This document shows positions 1 through 8,568 of a stretch of 40,188 bases of DNA, in pieces. The stretch lies in the NCBI GenBank assembly GCA_028822845.1, contig JAPKCS010000019.1, forward strand, positions 1 through 40,188. The letters are read 5' to 3'. Positions within the stretch are counted from its first letter, which is position 1; each line of letters opens with the position of its first letter. A model generated the notes under the pieces. It did no database searches. It was not told the origin of the DNA and worked only from the letters and a program-made list of their open reading frames with translations. Source of the DNA: Candidatus Poseidoniaceae archaeon. GTDB taxonomy: Archaea; Thermoplasmatota; Poseidoniia; Poseidoniales; Poseidoniaceae. The translations under genes were made by a program, and so were the position numbers.

Positions 1-1367
1 TGCTGTTGAGGTTGACCTTGCTGTGGTTGATCTGGTTGCTGAGGTTGCTGAGGTTGAGGTGGTGCCTGTTGATCGAGAGGCTTACGGATTGGCGCCACGG
101 GACGCGGCAATGCTGCTGCTTTTTGTGCAGCAGGTGAAGACATGAATTCTGACAGTGAAACGCTTCCATCCCCATCGGTGTCCGCCTCTGCGTGAAGCGT
201 TGTTGCTTCCTCGACGGTGGTCCCAGTGGCGATTGCCAGTTCTTCAATGGAGAGTTGTTCGCTGCCGTCTACGTCTGCTGCGATGAAGTGTTCAGCCGCA
301 CTTGTAAAGAGCTCTTCTTCAGAAACAGGCATCTCGAGTGGGGTGAGTTCCACTTCTGGTTCCGGCACTGAAACAGGTGTCGGTTCGGGTTCAGGCTCGG
401 CTTCCGGCTCCACAACTGGTTGTGGTTCAGGTTCGAGGACTTCAACGGGGGCTGGTTCAGGTTCAGCCACAATGGTTGGCACCTCCACTGCCGTGGGTTC
501 ACTTTCTTCACCCATGCCAAGGTCAAACGCCCCGGCAAATGCATCTTGGGTTGCTTTAGCAACCTGCTTCTCATTCGAAGTATCAAGAGCGGTTTCAGCC
601 ACTGGCTCTGCAATAAATGAAGGCAACTCAACCTGAGGAAGAGCGGGCTCATCTGCTGTCGGCAAGGGCACAGGGTTGCTGCCAGGCAGTGGAACACTTG
701 GTTCCGCAGCAGGTGCGGCAACCTTTGGGGTTGATTGAGGAAGGGAAGGTTTCGGCAGCGAAGCAACGCTTGCAGAGGCTGCAGTCCCACTGGCCAAGGT
801 TGGGACAGGAAGGGCATGGCCTGCTACATCGAGAGCGGCTTCGAGTTCATCAGCGACAGCAACAAGCGAGGCATGGTTTGATTCTGGATGAGCCAAGAAC
901 GATTCGAGCCCTGCCAAGTAGCGGGTCACTTCACCGTTGCCTCCTGTAGCGTAAGCCACAGCTAATAATTTGAGAATTCTCATTGGGTCGGCCAAGGCTG
1001 TCAACTTGCTGACATCGTTGGCGGTGAGGTCCGGATTGTTTCCTGAACTGCTTCCTGAGGAGTCTGGAAGGCCAAGGAACTGAAGCAACGGGTCAGGCAT
1101 CGTCATGATACCGAGGTGCCCTGCAACGAGGTAGTAGATCTCGCCACCTTCACATTGAATACGTTCACTTGCTGCTGTAAAATCAAATTCTCCAGGAAGA
1201 AGAACGATGTCTGAAAGCACTTCGAAGAATTTCTCCATGGCGAGTGGACGGTCCATTTCCATCAAGACGTGGACCATATCGGAAGATTCCGTCACGCCAA
1301 AGTAGGCTGCGGCATCATCGACATCAATGCCATCCGGCATTGATTCTCCAGGCAATTCATCAACCAT
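1..1367 (-). CDS. EF-hand, proline/glutamate-rich cytoplasmic protein (3' end cut by window edge)
   Basis: The frame is open from an ATG at 1367 to the left edge, so the C-terminus is missing. There is no signal peptide or membrane helix, so it is probably cytoplasmic. Residues 1-200 look globular and match no family I recognise. A low-complexity stretch rich in EPEPEP and VEVP follows (about 200-380). Two EF-hand loops come next, DVDGSEQLSIEE and DTDGDGSVSLSE, their starts 31 residues apart, with acidic residues at loop positions 1 and 3 and a Glu at 12 in both. The visible end is Gln/Pro-rich. Paired EF-hands normally bind calcium, so a calcium-responsive role is inferred. It starts 82 bases after the giant TSP3 surface protein on the same strand, so the two are probably co-transcribed and may interact at the membrane. 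The next frame upstream ends in a TGA at 1371, which supports the ATG start. Confidence 0.8.
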   Translation of the reverse strand, partial: MVDELPGESMPDGIDVDDAAAYFGVTESSDMVHVLMEMDRPLAMEKFFEVLSDIVLLPGEFDFTAASERIQCEGGEIYYLVAGHLGIMTMPDPLLQFLGLPDSSGSSSGNNPDLTANDVSKLTALADPMRILKLLAVAYATGGNGEVTRYLAGLESFLAHPESNHASLVAVADELEAALDVAGHALPVPTLASGTAASASVASLPKPSLPQSTPKVAAPAAEPSVPLPGSNPVPLPTADEPALPQVELPSFIAEPVAETALDTSNEKQVAKATQDAFAGAFDLGMGEESEPTAVEVPTIVAEPEPAPVEVLEPEPQPVVEPEAEPEPEPTPVSVPEPEVELTPLEMPVSEEELFTSAAEHFIAADVDGSEQLSIEELAIATGTTVEEATTLHAEADTDGDGSVSLSEFMSSPAAQKAAALPRPVAPIRKPLDQQAPPQPQQPQQPDQPQQGQPQQ

Positions 1368-1449
1368 GATTCAATCCCCTATGCCTTGGCCACCCGTGTT
1401 CTGTTCTTGAGGATGATGCCACCGTTGGTTTGCGAACTTATGGTTGCCA

Positions 1450-4400
1450 TCATCGGTTCCTTCCAAGGTCAAAGATCGCTCTGGACTGTGGAGCAGACCA
1501 TCCAGTTTCTTGCAATTGCATGAGAACAGTTCGTTCTTTTTCGCCATCATCGATGGCTGTACGAACCCAGTCTGCTGCGGATTCTCGATCTTCGGTTTGC
1601 CAGTCATCGAAGATGCTCAAATCCACCTTAATTCGTGCTTTACGAACCTTAGCGGTACCTTCCTCTTCCTCTTCTTCAACAACTGGTATTTTTGAAACAG
1701 GGCTTTTCCCCGTTGTTTTGCCACCGCGTGGTGGGCCTGAGGGCGCTTTGGATTGAGGGGGGCCTCCCGAAGGGCTTCGGCCAGGAGGTCCACTGTTCGG
1801 AGGGCCACCCGTGTTGGTTGGGGGTGAGCGAACGCTTGGCGTTGGTGTTGGCGCTGGCGTAGGTGTCGAACGAGGTGCATTCCGTTGAGGGGTGGAACTA
1901 GTTGAGCCAAAGGAAGAAGCCACGCTGTCTTCATCGTCATCCCAGTCGTCATCATCATCTTCATCATCATCGTAATCGAATTCATCGCTGCGGAACATCC
2001 GTAGGATGAACACGATCAACAGTACGGTTCCAACAAGACCTCCAAGTCCAACGACCACCAACATTCCGGTTGAAAGGCCAAAGAGACCTGCCGTGGTATC
2101 TTCATCGCTGGTGGCTGTAATCGGACAGCCATCGCCATACCCTCCATCATTGCCAGCAGGTTGTTCTGGGCAATTGTCGTAGTAATCGGCCGTTCCGTCA
2201 CCGTCGCCGTCACTTTGAGTTGGATCGCATCCAGTTGAATCAACATAGGTTTTGTACGCTGGTTCAGTGTCTGGGCAAAGGTCTGCTTCGGTACCAGAAG
2301 CGTTGTCACCATAGCCATCACGGTCACGGTCTTCCCACTGAGTAGGGTTGCCAGCAAGGTTTTGCGGTTCAAACAGATCACGGTAGCCATCACCATCGTC
2401 ATAGCAACCGATGAAATCAATGTATGATGTTCCATTTTCGAGTGGGCATTGATCGGCGTTTAGACCTTCAATGTTGTCGCCATAGCCATCGCCATCTTGA
2501 TCGAACCATTGCGATGCATCGGTCGGGAAAGCGTCACCAGATTGGTTCTCACGCAGTCCATTGGAAGAATTGAGGGTGTACACATAGACGCCTTGGTAAC
2601 CGTCCCCGTCAAGGTCTTGTTCCAACGCTGTTTCATCAGTGCAGCCATCTGAATCAACTGGGAAACCCTCAGGAGTGGCTGGGCAGAGGTCATTGGCATC
2701 GACGATGCCATCCTGATCGGTATCAATTTGATTGGCAGAACAACCATCGGAGTCGACCAAGGTTTCAGCGGTGAAAGGGCACAGGTCGACCGGGTCAAAC
2801 ACGCCATCGCCATCGGTGTCTGTTTGGCGTTGGGCTTGGCTGCAGCCTGCGGTATCAACGGTGTCTTGGTATTCTGTCTGTTCGCATTGATCCAAGTCGT
2901 TGGTAACACCGTCTTGGTCGTCATCCAATTGGTTGTCAGCACATCCAGCAGCGTTGACTGAAAGGCCTGAATCCGTATCCGGGCACGTGTCTTCTTCATT
3001 TGACACGTAGTCACCATCATCGTCACTGTCATCGATAAAGCGGCATCCAATGCCTGTTTCACCGTCGATTGGAACGGTTCCTTGGAGCACGCCTGAAACC
3101 GAAGGACATTCATCTGCTTGGTAGCCATCTGGATTGTCACCGAAACCATCGCTGTCGAAATCAAGCCATTGGGTTGATTCAAGCGGGAACGCATCGGCCG
3201 AATCATCCCAGCCATCGCCATCGGTATCGGGGCATCCGCTGACTGGATTTGTTGAATTGCCCCAAGTGCCGGGGCAACCATCGAGGACCAAACCTGCACC
3301 ATTGTTGGTGAGATCTTCGTCTGAAAGATTATAGAAAGAGGTCCAGACATCCGGGTAGCCATCGCTGTCGTTGTCTTCAGCAGCTGCAATGTTGTCTGGG
3401 AATTTATCAGGGTTTGTGGCACTGTCTGAACTGTTATCCCCGTAGCCATCGCCGTCAGAGTCAGTCCATTGCGTTGAATCGAATGGCCAGATATCCGCAC
3501 CAAGGGTCACATTCCATTCCAAGAATGTCCCCTCACCGGAGGGGTCTGAAGAGCCATCAGTATCGGAATCAAGGCAACCGTTTCGGTCTCGCCATGAAGC
3601 GCCCCAATTCCACGGACAAGCATCACCGGTGACGGTGTCGCTTTCGTTATCGCCCCACCCATCGCCGTCATAATCGGCGTACTGAGAGGGGTTGAACGGG
3701 AAGAGGTCGCCTTTTGGATTGTTTGGGTCAAGGAGGGTAGCACAACAGTCTGGACCGGAGTTGTCCCCGTATCCGTCGCCATCGGAGTCTTTCGATTGCT
3801 TCCAATTAAGCACGAAAGCATCGCCTGAAAAGTAAGTTGCGTCGTTGTCGGACCAACCGTCTTGATCGTCATCTCGACAGCCCAATCGACCGAGCCAAGA
3901 ACTTCCAACATCGCTTTGGCAACCATCAACGGTATCTGCATAGCCGTCAGCGTCGTAATCTGAACAACCGTAAACGTAGAAGGAGGAGGAAGAGGCGTCG
4001 TTGACGCAGGCATCCGCCATTGGACCTGCTGCGTTATCACCAAAGTTGTCGCCATCGCTGTCTGCCCATTGATTGCCGAGGAGTGGTAGGTCATCGACTA
4101 AATCGAAGATCAAGTCGCGATCGGTGTCCAGATACAAGCGCAACACGCCAACATCATCGAGGATGTTGTCCCACCATGCAAGGTGAACGGTCCCGTTTCC
4201 GTCAGTTTGTGCGCCAGTTTGGCTTCCTGCAGCAAGGTATCCAAACGAGAGGCTGGACCAAAGGCCATTCGACTGAGTTGCTTCTTGCTTCGAAATGCTG
4301 TTCCATGTGAGTTCATTGCCCAGCCCGCTGCTCGTCAAAAGCAGATAGTGGTCATCCATGACCACAAGGTCCCAAGCCCCTTCGAGGTTCGAATCTGGTC

Positions 4401-7400
4401 GTGAGACGCTAAGAGAAGACCACATGGTTTCGTTAAGTCGGGTGTGAAGGAAAGGCGTCGAATCAACATCACTGTGGACCGCCAGCATTGGGTGTTGGCC
4501 GCCAACAAGATCAAGATTGAACTGGCTGGTTGTCCCGGCGATTTGGGCCGAGTAACTTGTCCAAGTGGTTGCATTTTGACTCAATTCATGAACTGAAAGA
4601 GCACCTGTGGTCGTCAAAACCGCTGCCATGATGGACCCATTTGGCCCAATCGCAAGACGGAGATTAGAGGATAGATCGGAAAGACTTGTGATGGTGTGAA
4701 CATCGACGTTGCTCCCGTTCATAACCCACAAAGAGAGGTTGGAAGAGGTACCGTCGTTCATCACCAAAAGGACAGCGAGGGAGCCGTCGGCAAGGTAGGC
4801 CGCTGATTGTTGCTGAGATACGACCGAACCAATGGAAGAGAGGTTGTCGAAGGTCCATGTGCTTGAGCCCGTTGTTTGTCGTGCCATTTCCAAAACATTG
4901 TTCGGTGCATCTCGGTAGATGAGCACCGTTTCGTTGTTGTTGGAAGCCAACCCCTGAGTCATGACCGAAACGGGTCCCTCGAGGCTGATCGAAGAGCGAA
5001 CCATTGAAGTCGCCCATCCACTTTCAGTTTCAATGGAGGTGAACAGTTGATTGGTACCCGCCGATGCGTAAGCGAGGCGTTGCTGACCCAAAACGTCGAG
5101 GTTCGAACCGAGGTGTTCACCGAACTGACCTGTGGTTACAAGCGTCTGTTCGACCGCTGTGTGGCCAATGATGGAGCGGTGGATTAACCCGTCTTGCGCG
5201 TCTGCTTCGAGGATGATTGGGCGCCCGGATTCGGTGACCGTGAACGCGTAGCGCTGAGATTGGTTGCTGCTCTCGACAACCTGGGAGGTCTTCCAAACCC
5301 CAGCAGGTGTTGCATCGTTGACGTGTTCAGAGTAGTATGAGGCGTTGTTTTGGAAGGTGAGGAACATGCTTGTTTCACCGCGAGCTGAGGTGCTGAGGTC
5401 CAATTGAGTTAAGTTTCCACTGTACGAGAACGAGGTTGATTCCCAATCCCGCTCGGAATGGATTTGGTACATCAATGTGGTTAAATCAGTGGGTGGGTCA
5501 GTGGATGTGTCAGTGGATATGTCCCGCCGACTGAGAATAATTTCACTGAGACCATCGCCGTCGATGTCGCCATGAGTTGCAGCGAGCATCCCTATGTTTT
5601 CGCCTGCTTGACCTGTCGCCAAAAGTTCCCAATCCGAACGCAACCCGATTGAGGAGCCAAGGATCAATTCCACTTTACCGCTGTTGCCTGGGCTGGCTTG
5701 CATGATCAAGACGTCATCGTAGCCGTCTTCATTGACGTCACCTGCAGGCATGATTGTACGTCCAAGCAGGGCGTTTGCCTCTACCGATTGGAGGGTGTAA
5801 CTGGGGACGTCCGATGCGATGCCTGTGGCTGAACCGTAGTAAGCCCAAATTTTGCCACTTCGGTAAATCGAGCCGTTGAATGGTTCGCTGAACATGAAAT
5901 CGTCAAAGCCGTCTGAGTTGACATCGCCGATGTAATTGATCGAAGAACCGAAGAGTTTCCCTTGAAGGTTTGAGACAATGCTCTGGTCGAGTGTTCCATT
6001 GTATCCGTTTAGACCACCAAAGAAGATTTCAATTGAAGAAAGGCCCAAAGGACTCTGTAAATCTCCTGTGTTGGAGACGAGTAAATCGCTCATACCGTCA
6101 CCGTTCAGGTCTCCGTTGGAAGCAAAATTTTGGCCAAACATCGGACCATTTTTGGTTTGAGTGATGTTGCGAAGGTGTTCAAGGCCGGACGTGCTTCCGT
6201 TGAAAATTAGAAGCTTGCCTTTGTTGATGTTTACATCGGTCACTTGCTCAGAGAACCCTCGAGCCGAAACGACGAGGTCGGCCATTGCATCGCCGTCCAT
6301 GGATTCTGAAACGCTGAGGTCCCATCCAAGTTGTTCATCGTCCTCACCAGTAGCGTTCCACCAGGCGTTGGTTTCTAAGCCGCTGCTGTTGCCAAGGTAG
6401 ACTTGAATGCGCCCCGGCGATCCTGTGAAGTCACTGCTGGTATCGTTCCAGCCCGGTGCTCCAATTGCAGCATCGTAGTATCCATCGCCGTTGAAGTCTC
6501 CAACGCCAAGGCCATGGCCGAATAATTCGTTTTCAAGTTCACCTTGGAGAATTAAATCGGGTGGAGGTACAAGGCCGTCCTGCGATTCAATGCTCACGCC
6601 TGTGGTTGAACCATAGTGCACGAGAACGCGACCCGTGTTCGTGGCGTTGCCGTCGTATTGCGGCTCAGCAATGAGAATGTCATCAAAACCATCACCGTTG
6701 ATGTCCGCCATCACTATGGCCCCTTCATCTGAGTTTTGAGCGCCGGTGATGTTGGTGCTCGGTGCAGGATTGATCCGTCCGGTTTCTTGGCCTGAAAGGC
6801 TACGGAGCAAGTAAAGCGTAACCTGGCCCAAAGGGTCAGTCGTTGATGTTACAACCTGTTCAAGCGCATTTCCATCAAGGCCCATGCCGAGATGTGATCC
6901 GAGTTGGTCGTCGCGCGACAACACCCGGTGATCGTACGAGGATCCGTCCACACGAATCAGACGGACTTCCTTTGCAGCAGGCACTGCGTAAGCAACGTGG
7001 GCGATCTCATTGTCGTCGATTGCAAGTTCGATGTCATGCCCGACTGGCCCTAAATCAAGAAGGGCGTGAGACCATCGGGTTCCGCTGAAGTTCAATTGCC
7101 ACAAGGAACCGTTGGAATCCCTGAACACGCCCCATTCCAGTTCAGTTTGGCGCAAGCCGAGCCTGAAATCAGTTGGGCTGACATCTTCGACGATGGTTCG
7201 GGTGAGCCATGTTGTTTCGAAGTAGACTTGGCCAGAGTAAGCGATTCGTGCCACTTTGATATCAGCGCCGTCGGCGTACATGAGGTACGGCCGACCATTT
7301 TCATTGATGGCGAGTGCACAATCGACAAGTGTTTCTTCTGTGCTTGGCGCCACAGTGTCGACAATTGCATCGGTCCAAGAACCGGTGAACGTTCGGCTTG

Positions 7401-7773
7401 CATAATGCACTTCGCCTTCGACGGTGCTCCAACACAAGTTCATCTTTTCACGTCCGTTTAGAACAAGATCCGGTGTACCTGGGGTGCTGTTCTCAAACAG
7501 ATGGAGGGTTGATTCCGTCCAAATGTTTAATCCTGATTCTTGACGAACTTCTGCTTGCTCAAGTCCATCAAAGGAAATGAGTTCACCTGCAAAATCATGA
7601 CCGTACCCACTCGAGAAGGGCACGTGAGCGCTTGTTGGCATCACTTGAACCTCTTCTTGCAAATCCTCAACGGGGAATGGATGCGTGGCAAGCGGTGCGA
7701 AGGATTGAACCAAAAAGAGAACGGTGAGCGCAAGCGCGAGAGTAGGGAAAGATACGCTGCGCTCAACGGCCAT
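1450..7773 (-). CDS. Giant surface protein: FG-GAP (integrin-alpha-like) propeller plus TSP3-type calcium repeats, C-terminal membrane anchor
   Basis: About 2107 residues. The chosen start, MAVERSVSFPTLALALTVLF, opens a signal peptide; the open frame runs on to 8148, but that part overlaps the divergent gene. Residues about 345-750 carry seven FG-GAP repeats such as VGDFNGDGYYDAAIGAP and IGDVNSDGFDDFMFSEP, the calcium-binding blade motif of integrin-alpha propellers. Repetitive propeller-like sequence lies on either side. Residues about 1215-1890 hold roughly 19 DxDxDG calcium-loop repeats (DSDGDGYGDN type) interleaved with about 12 cysteine pairs. A membrane helix (about 1897-1925) is followed by an Asp-rich stretch, a Pro/Ser-rich linker and a conserved-looking 60-residue helical tail. 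The protein should project from the cell and bind calcium, with its tail in the cytoplasm. Adhesion or substrate capture is inferred. The EF-hand gene follows on the same strand. Confidence 0.92.
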   Translation of the reverse strand: MAVERSVSFPTLALALTVLFLVQSFAPLATHPFPVEDLQEEVQVMPTSAHVPFSSGYGHDFAGELISFDGLEQAEVRQESGLNIWTESTLHLFENSTPGTPDLVLNGREKMNLCWSTVEGEVHYASRTFTGSWTDAIVDTVAPSTEETLVDCALAINENGRPYLMYADGADIKVARIAYSGQVYFETTWLTRTIVEDVSPTDFRLGLRQTELEWGVFRDSNGSLWQLNFSGTRWSHALLDLGPVGHDIELAIDDNEIAHVAYAVPAAKEVRLIRVDGSSYDHRVLSRDDQLGSHLGMGLDGNALEQVVTSTTDPLGQVTLYLLRSLSGQETGRINPAPSTNITGAQNSDEGAIVMADINGDGFDDILIAEPQYDGNATNTGRVLVHYGSTTGVSIESQDGLVPPPDLILQGELENELFGHGLGVGDFNGDGYYDAAIGAPGWNDTSSDFTGSPGRIQVYLGNSSGLETNAWWNATGEDDEQLGWDLSVSESMDGDAMADLVVSARGFSEQVTDVNINKGKLLIFNGSTSGLEHLRNITQTKNGPMFGQNFASNGDLNGDGMSDLLVSNTGDLQSPLGLSSIEIFFGGLNGYNGTLDQSIVSNLQGKLFGSSINYIGDVNSDGFDDFMFSEPFNGSIYRSGKIWAYYGSATGIASDVPSYTLQSVEANALLGRTIMPAGDVNEDGYDDVLIMQASPGNSGKVELILGSSIGLRSDWELLATGQAGENIGMLAATHGDIDGDGLSEIILSRRDISTDTSTDPPTDLTTLMYQIHSERDWESTSFSYSGNLTQLDLSTSARGETSMFLTFQNNASYYSEHVNDATPAGVWKTSQVVESSNQSQRYAFTVTESGRPIILEADAQDGLIHRSIIGHTAVEQTLVTTGQFGEHLGSNLDVLGQQRLAYASAGTNQLFTSIETESGWATSMVRSSISLEGPVSVMTQGLASNNNETVLIYRDAPNNVLEMARQTTGSSTWTFDNLSSIGSVVSQQQSAAYLADGSLAVLLVMNDGTSSNLSLWVMNGSNVDVHTITSLSDLSSNLRLAIGPNGSIMAAVLTTTGALSVHELSQNATTWTSYSAQIAGTTSQFNLDLVGGQHPMLAVHSDVDSTPFLHTRLNETMWSSLSVSRPDSNLEGAWDLVVMDDHYLLLTSSGLGNELTWNSISKQEATQSNGLWSSLSFGYLAAGSQTGAQTDGNGTVHLAWWDNILDDVGVLRLYLDTDRDLIFDLVDDLPLLGNQWADSDGDNFGDNAAGPMADACVNDASSSSFYVYGCSDYDADGYADTVDGCQSDVGSSWLGRLGCRDDDQDGWSDNDATYFSGDAFVLNWKQSKDSDGDGYGDNSGPDCCATLLDPNNPKGDLFPFNPSQYADYDGDGWGDNESDTVTGDACPWNWGASWRDRNGCLDSDTDGSSDPSGEGTFLEWNVTLGADIWPFDSTQWTDSDGDGYGDNSSDSATNPDKFPDNIAAAEDNDSDGYPDVWTSFYNLSDEDLTNNGAGLVLDGCPGTWGNSTNPVSGCPDTDGDGWDDSADAFPLESTQWLDFDSDGFGDNPDGYQADECPSVSGVLQGTVPIDGETGIGCRFIDDSDDDGDYVSNEEDTCPDTDSGLSVNAAGCADNQLDDDQDGVTNDLDQCEQTEYQDTVDTAGCSQAQRQTDTDGDGVFDPVDLCPFTAETLVDSDGCSANQIDTDQDGIVDANDLCPATPEGFPVDSDGCTDETALEQDLDGDGYQGVYVYTLNSSNGLRENQSGDAFPTDASQWFDQDGDGYGDNIEGLNADQCPLENGTSYIDFIGCYDDGDGYRDLFEPQNLAGNPTQWEDRDRDGYGDNASGTEADLCPDTEPAYKTYVDSTGCDPTQSDGDGDGTADYYDNCPEQPAGNDGGYGDGCPITATSDEDTTAGLFGLSTGMLVVVGLGGLVGTVLLIVFILRMFRSDEFDYDDDEDDDDDWDDDEDSVASSFGSTSSTPQRNAPRSTPTPAPTPTPSVRSPPTNTGGPPNSGPPGRSPSGGPPQSKAPSGPPRGGKTTGKSPVSKIPVVEEEEEEGTAKVRKARIKVDLSIFDDWQTEDRESAADWVRTAIDDGEKERTVLMQLQETGWSAPQSRAIFDLGRNR

Positions 7774-7825
7774 GTAGCCTTGACACTCGACCTCATTGAA
7801 AACGCTTGTCGAAAAAGGCCCATCA

Positions 7826-7844
7826 TGACCCCCGTAGGGGGTCA
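7826..7844. promoter_or_regulatory. Perfect inverted repeat in divergent intergenic region
   Basis: TGACCCCC and GGGGGTCA are exact 8-base arms around a GTA centre, 53 bases upstream of the giant surface protein start and 74 bases upstream of the divergent thiamine pyrophosphokinase start. It could be an operator for a dimeric regulator or an RNA hairpin; the sequence alone does not decide. A weaker repeat with the same CCC-N3-GGG core lies upstream of the second TSP3 gene. Confidence 0.5.
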
Positions 7845-7850
7845 GAAGAG

Positions 7851-7870
7851 AAAGGGCCGAAAAGGGCCAA
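7851..7870. repeat. Two tandem 10-base direct repeats
   Basis: AAAGGGCCGA at 7851-7860 is followed directly by AAAGGGCCAA at 7861-7870, so AAAGGGCC recurs with one helical turn of spacing. It sits next to the inverted repeat at 7826-7844. The GGGCC at 7854-7858 can also pair with GGCCC at 7817-7821, enclosing the inverted repeat. A regulatory role is inferred from position only. Confidence 0.4.
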
Positions 7871-7917
7871 AGGAGCGCAGGGGAGCACTTGACAAAAGAG
7901 GAAGTTTTGGTCGTACC

Positions 7918-8568
7918 ATGGACGGGGGGAGTTGGCTCATTTGCGCAGATGGTGAATGGCCTTCTGAGTCCATTTGGCAGCCCCTCGTGGATCAAGCGGA
8001 TGTCATCATTGCTTGCGATGGAGCATTGCAGCAGTGCCTTGACCGCGCCGTTCAACCCAACATTGTGATTGGAGATATGGACAGCGTGGATGAGGCCCGG
8101 TTTGATGAGTGCAGTGATGCTGTTCAATGGATTCGCATCGAAGAGCAAGAAAACAGCGACCTGTCAAAGGCAATTGAGCATGCAGCGCGCCATGCTCCAA
8201 AAAACCTTGATGTGATCGGCGTCGAAGGTGGCGCATTCGGTCACCAGATGGCACCCTTTTTCGCCCTCTATGATGCACCAGCTTCAACCGTGATTCACAT
8301 GAACAAATCCCGCATGATGTGTGTCAAGAACGCCTCGCTAGCCTTCACTTCGATTGAAATTGGCAGCACGGTTTCACTGTTCGCAATCGGACCTGCTTCA
8401 GGAGTCACCCTCACCGGGTGTGCATGGCCGTTGAATCAAGAGCGACTGGAACCGGGAACAAGGGGTTTGAACAATCGAACCACCGAACCGACAATCGAAA
8501 TCAAGGTTGACGATGGCGCTGTTCTCGTGTGCATTGAACCTGCTCACAGCGGCCCCTTGGGCAAGTAA
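7918..8568 (+). CDS. Thiamine pyrophosphokinase-family protein
   Basis: 216 residues from an ATG at 7918; the frame is open further upstream, but that part would overlap the divergent gene and has no family similarity. It carries the thiamine pyrophosphokinase signatures: ACDGA (residues 32-36), IGDMDS (51-56) and the ENSDLSKAI segment (79-87) that corresponds to the family's DTDxxKA motif. The family transfers pyrophosphate from ATP to thiamine, giving thiamine diphosphate in the cytoplasm. One oddity is that the usual GGRxDH motif reads GGAFGHQ at about 104-110, so the Arg and Asp are replaced. This could mean altered substrate preference or only lineage drift. It is divergent from the giant surface gene, and its 3' end overlaps the convergent DUF4105 gene by 25 bases. 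No other thiamine gene is nearby. Family assignment is good; exact substrate is less sure. Confidence 0.82.
   Translation: MDGGSWLICADGEWPSESIWQPLVDQADVIIACDGALQQCLDRAVQPNIVIGDMDSVDEARFDECSDAVQWIRIEEQENSDLSKAIEHAARHAPKNLDVIGVEGGAFGHQMAPFFALYDAPASTVIHMNKSRMMCVKNASLAFTSIEIGSTVSLFAIGPASGVTLTGCAWPLNQERLEPGTRGLNNRTTEPTIEIKVDDGAVLVCIEPAHSGPLGK

Noticed and set aside
217-949. Several plus-strand open frames opposite the EF-hand gene
   Set aside because: Their Ser/Gly/Val-rich sequence is the mirror of Pro/Glu-rich codons on the minus strand; they are shadows of the real frame.
2000-4100. Regularly spaced similar short DNA segments that could suggest a CRISPR array
   Set aside because: The similarity follows the DxDGDG codons of protein repeats, the spacing is irregular and the frame is open throughout.
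7540-7917. Upstream open frame in phase with the thiamine pyrophosphokinase gene
   Set aside because: It runs antisense through the start of the giant surface gene and has no family similarity; the ATG at 7918 is directly followed by conserved sequence.
7774-8148. N-terminal extension of the giant FG-GAP/TSP3 protein, open to 8148
   Set aside because: It covers the divergent thiamine pyrophosphokinase gene, and the internal ATG at 7773 opens a clear signal peptide.
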